8,909 nt of DNA from Amylibacter sp. (GTDB taxonomy: Bacteria; Pseudomonadota; Alphaproteobacteria; Rhodobacterales; Rhodobacteraceae). Below the pieces are notes generated by a model, which was not told the DNA's origin, ran no database searches, and saw nothing but the letters and a program-made list of their open reading frames with translations. Below are positions 7,025-8,909 of the stretch, one piece after another. Made by a program: the position numbers and the translations under genes. Each line of letters starts with the position of its first letter. Position 1 is the first letter of the stretch. The DNA lies in NCBI GenBank assembly GCA_027083485.1, contig JALWOO010000061.1, positions 1-8,909 of the forward strand, in the 5' to 3' direction.

Positions 7025-7350
7025 GCCTGTTGATTGATATCCTCAGTTGGGCCTGCATTCTGGGTGGGGTGTTTTTCACCGTGGTTGGCGGGACCGGATT
7101 GTTGCGCTTTCCCGATTTCTGGTCGCGCCTGCATGCGGTTTCCGTTTCCGACAGCGCCGGGATGCTGCTGTTTATTCTGGGCATGTGTTTGCAGGCCGGA
7201 TTTACGCTGGTGACGCTTAAGCTGATCCTGATCGGTTTCTTTATGTTTATCACCGGCCCGACAGCCACCCATGCCATCGCCAATGCGGCGCTGGTGACGG
7301 GCCTGCGCCCGCCGGTGGCGGATGACCTGAAAAAGGACGATCCCGCATGA
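7021..7350 (+). CDS. mnhG: Cation/proton antiporter subunit G (MnhG/MrpG; MbhC-like)
   Basis: Three-helix membrane subunit of the Mrp/Mnh antiporter, 109 residues. It carries the family block GLLRFPDFWSRLHAVSVSDS (26-45), a modified form of the usual LRFPDxYxRLHA motif, then a helix about 47-60 and the last helix with FFMFITGPTATHAIANAA (73-90). The start at ATG 7021 is chosen over an in-frame GTG at 6964 because GGAGG lies 7 nt upstream (7009-7013) and because the ATG overlaps the mnhF stop by 4 bp, as elsewhere in this operon; the longer form would run 61 bp into mnhF. The gene ends in another ATGA overlap with the next reading frame. Family assignment is firm. Confidence 0.92.
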   Translation: MSLLIDILSWACILGGVFFTVVGGTGLLRFPDFWSRLHAVSVSDSAGMLLFILGMCLQAGFTLVTLKLILIGFFMFITGPTATHAIANAALVTGLRPPVADDLKKDDPA

Positions 7351-7919
7351 TCGAGACCCTGATCAATATTGCCCTGTTTGCCATGCTGATTACCACGGCA
7401 TTCGCCATTGTGCGGATGGACCGTCTGTTCGGGGTGGTGATGCTGTCCGGCGTGTTCTCTCTGTTGTCGGCGATGCTGTTTGTGACGCTGGATGCGGTGG
7501 ATGTGGCCTTTACCGAGGCCGCCGTGGGGGCGGGGATTTCCACGGTGCTGATGCTCGGCACCATTGCCCTGACCGCGCGCGCCGAAAAACGCCGGAACAA
7601 GCGCCAGTTTGTTCCGCTGCTGGTCTGTGTGGTGGTCGGAGCGGTGCTGATTTACGGCACGGCGGACATGCCGAGTTTCGGCGACCCGAATGCGCCGGCC
7701 AATTTGCATGTGTCGCCGGTCTATATGAGTGATTCTATTGAGGAAATCGACGTGCCCAACGTGGTGACCTCGATCCTTGCCTCCTATCGTGGCTATGACA
7801 CCATGGGCGAAACCGCTGTGGTCTTTACTGCCGGTATCGGTGTGCTGCTGATCCTGTCGGGGCTTTCCGGTCGCCGTCGGCGCGAAGACGAAGAAGAAGA
7901 CGAAGAGGAACAGGTCTGA
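7347..7919 (+). CDS. MbhD/MbhE-like subunit (free-standing C-terminal domain of MrpA; DUF4040-type)
   Basis: A 190-residue membrane protein that corresponds to the C-terminal part of MrpA/MnhA, which is homologous to MbhD plus MbhE of membrane-bound hydrogenase and related to NuoJ. The first half has three helices (about 2-21, 28-47, 54-75) with the MbhD hallmark DVAFTEAAVGAGIST (52-66), including a membrane glutamate E58 of the kind implicated in proton or ion transfer. After a basic loop (RAEKRRNKR) comes a helix at about 88-104, a polar loop, then the MbhE-like block PNVVTSILASYRGYDTMGE (137-155) and a last helix about 157-172. The C-terminus switches from four arginines (176-179) to nine consecutive acidic residues (180-188), which looks lineage-specific. 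It starts in an ATGA overlap with mnhG (AAGGA nearby) and ends in TGATG with the next gene. I infer that the NuoL-like N-terminal half of MrpA is encoded separately, outside the window. Confidence 0.85.
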   Translation: MIETLINIALFAMLITTAFAIVRMDRLFGVVMLSGVFSLLSAMLFVTLDAVDVAFTEAAVGAGISTVLMLGTIALTARAEKRRNKRQFVPLLVCVVVGAVLIYGTADMPSFGDPNAPANLHVSPVYMSDSIEEIDVPNVVTSILASYRGYDTMGETAVVFTAGIGVLLILSGLSGRRRREDEEEDEEEQV

Positions 7920-8359
7920 TGCATCACCACCTGATTTTGCGCGTTATCACCAAGCCGTTGGTGGGCACGATTATCCTGTTTGCCTTTTATGTGCAGTTCC
8001 ATGGCGACTTTTCGCCGGGGGGCGGGTTTCAGGCCGGTGTGATTATGGCCGTGGCCTTTATCCTTTATGGTCTGGTGTTCGGGCTGAACCATGTGCAGCG
8101 CGTTTTGCCGCCCTGGGTGGTGCATAAAATGCTGGCGCTGGGGGTGCTGATTTATGCGGGCACCGGCGTTTGGACCATGATGCTGGGCGGAGAGTTCCTG
8201 AACTACAATATTTTCAACCCGCTTCATCCATCCCATGGCCAGCATAGCGGTATTCTCTATGTGGAACTGGGCGTGGGCATCACTGTGACCGGAGTCATGG
8301 TGGCAATCTATTACGCTTTTGCGGGGCGGCGTCCCTTCATTGGCGACGATGACTGGTAG
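7919..8359 (+). CDS. mnhB: Cation/proton antiporter subunit B (MnhB/MrpB; MbhF-like)
   Basis: MnhB-domain membrane subunit of the antiporter, 146 residues. The signature FHGDFSPGGGFQAGVIMA (27-44) is the MnhB glycine-rich motif (canonical HxxPGGGFxxG). Four hydrophobic segments are visible: about 9-25, 36-55, 70-89 and 112-134, the last with the conserved ELGVGITVTG (116-125). The N-terminus begins MHHH, a run of three histidines. The ATG overlaps the previous stop by one base (TGATG), and the gene ends 6 nt before the next ATG. In standard mrp operons this subunit follows MrpA directly; here it follows the separate MbhD/E-like protein, the same relative order. Assignment is firm. Confidence 0.92.
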   Translation: MHHHLILRVITKPLVGTIILFAFYVQFHGDFSPGGGFQAGVIMAVAFILYGLVFGLNHVQRVLPPWVVHKMLALGVLIYAGTGVWTMMLGGEFLNYNIFNPLHPSHGQHSGILYVELGVGITVTGVMVAIYYAFAGRRPFIGDDDW

Positions 8360-8365
8360 GATCTG

Positions 8366-8803
8366 ATGACACTGGACTATATCCTCGGCCATATGAATTA
8401 CTGGTTTTTTGTCGTTCTGATGATGACCGGCCTTTATATCGTGATTTCACGCGGCAATCTGGTGAAAAAGATCGTTGGTCTGAATATCTTTCAGGCAGCG
8501 GTATTCATGCTGTATATTTCCGTGGGTAAAGTCACCGGCGGCACCGCCCCGATTTTCCCGACGGATTTGAAGGGCAATATCCAGATCGACCCGGGCATTG
8601 TTTATTCCAACCCTTTGCCACATGTCTTGATCCTGACCGCGATTGTGGTGGGGATTGCCACGACCTCGCTTGGCCTGGCGCTGATTGTGCGGATTCGGGA
8701 ACAATATGACAGCATCGAGGAACAGGACATTCTGGACATAGACGCCGCCACGGCCCATGCGGAAAATCTGGCCCATGGTCAGGCGATGGGAGGGCGCGCC
8801 TGA
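8366..8803 (+). CDS. mnhC: Cation/proton antiporter subunit C (MnhC/MrpC; MbhG-like, NuoK-related)
   Basis: NuoK-family three-helix subunit of the antiporter, 145 residues. It shows helix 1 with FVVLMMTGLYIVISRGNLVK (15-34), helix 2 with KKIVGLNIFQAAVFMLYISV (34-53), and helix 3 with LPHVLILTAIVVGIATTSLG (84-103) followed by LALIVRI; these are the family's conserved blocks, including the NPLPHVLILTAIVVG stretch before and within helix 3. A 30-residue loop (GTAPIFPTDLKG onward) joins helices 2 and 3. The C-terminal tail (about 110-145) is acidic and Ala-rich and lies beyond the conserved domain. AGGA 4 nt before the ATG gives a close ribosome site overlapping the previous stop codon region. 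The stop overlaps the next start in TGATG. Confidence 0.92.
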   Translation: MTLDYILGHMNYWFFVVLMMTGLYIVISRGNLVKKIVGLNIFQAAVFMLYISVGKVTGGTAPIFPTDLKGNIQIDPGIVYSNPLPHVLILTAIVVGIATTSLGLALIVRIREQYDSIEEQDILDIDAATAHAENLAHGQAMGGRA

Positions 8804-8909
8804 TGTCAGCCGAAGTCCAGAACACCGCCTTGTCGCTGTATGAGCAACTGCCGGTTTTGCAAATCATGATCCCGTTTCTGGCGGGGCCGCTGATCGTGCT
8901 GTTTGGCAG
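8803..8909 (+). CDS. mnhD: Cation/proton antiporter subunit D (MnhD/MrpD; MbhH-like), N-terminal fragment
   Basis: Only 35 codons plus two bases are in the window; the gene continues past the right edge. It starts in a TGATG overlap with the subunit C gene. The peptide has a polar start (MSAEVQNTALSLYEQ) and then the beginning of the first transmembrane helix (LPVLQIMIPFLAGPLIVLFG), which is how NuoM/MnhD proton-conducting subunits commonly begin. Its place directly after subunit C supports MnhD rather than a NuoL-like MnhA fragment, but too little sequence is visible to separate the two with certainty. Confidence 0.75.
   Translation, partial: MSAEVQNTALSLYEQLPVLQIMIPFLAGPLIVLFG

Noticed and set aside
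6900..7709. 269-residue frame antisense to mnhF/mnhG and the MbhD/E-like gene
   Set aside because: It spans three well-supported genes on the other strand and is His/Gln/Arg-rich, as expected for the reverse complement of membrane-protein codons.
1..8909. CRISPR array, tRNA/rRNA, insertion sequence or phage elements
   Set aside because: Scanning by eye showed no direct-repeat array, no tRNA-like cloverleaf region in the non-coding gaps, no transposase motif and no terminal inverted repeats.

Overview
The window looks like chromosomal DNA of an alphaproteobacterium, most likely of the Rhodobacterales (roseobacter-type). This rests on protein character, especially the KpsT/KpsE pair and the Mrp-type cluster, and on moderately GC-rich coding sequence. 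I could not run a search, so the taxonomic call is inference.

Three blocks are present. (1) Positions 1-1101 (+) hold the C-terminal two thirds of the DNA repair ATPase RecN, cut by the window edge. (2) Positions 1134-5848 (-) form a compact, convergently oriented surface-polysaccharide operon, transcribed right to left: a KpsT-like ABC exporter ATPase, a KpsE/CtrB-like co-polymerase with a very long cytoplasmic N-terminus, KdsA (Kdo-8-phosphate synthase, with the metal-dependent set of residues) and a phosphomannomutase/phosphoglucomutase read from a TTG start. Together they supply sugar precursors (Kdo-8-P and hexose-1-phosphates) and part of the export machine for a probable Kdo-linked capsule. 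The permease KpsM and the outer-membrane channel KpsD are not in the window. (3) After a divergent gap of about 370 bp, positions 6222-8909 (+) carry a tightly overlapped operon for a multisubunit Mrp/Mnh-type cation/proton antiporter: E, F, G, an MbhD/MbhE-like protein, B, C and the start of D.

The antiporter block is the most interesting part. The order is not the textbook A-B-C-D-E-F-G. It is E-F-G-(MbhD+MbhE)-B-C-D, the order of the antiporter module of archaeal membrane-bound hydrogenases (MbhA-H), and the C-terminal part of MrpA is a free-standing 190-residue protein. What lies beyond the right edge (more MnhD/NuoL-like subunits, or hydrogenase- or oxidoreductase-type genes) would decide whether this is a plain antiporter or part of a larger redox-coupled complex.

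No RNA genes, CRISPR arrays, insertion sequences or long repeats were seen. Nothing here is clearly an undescribed system. The second-look items are the gene order, the KpsE extension, the altered KpsT motifs and several unusual start sites.
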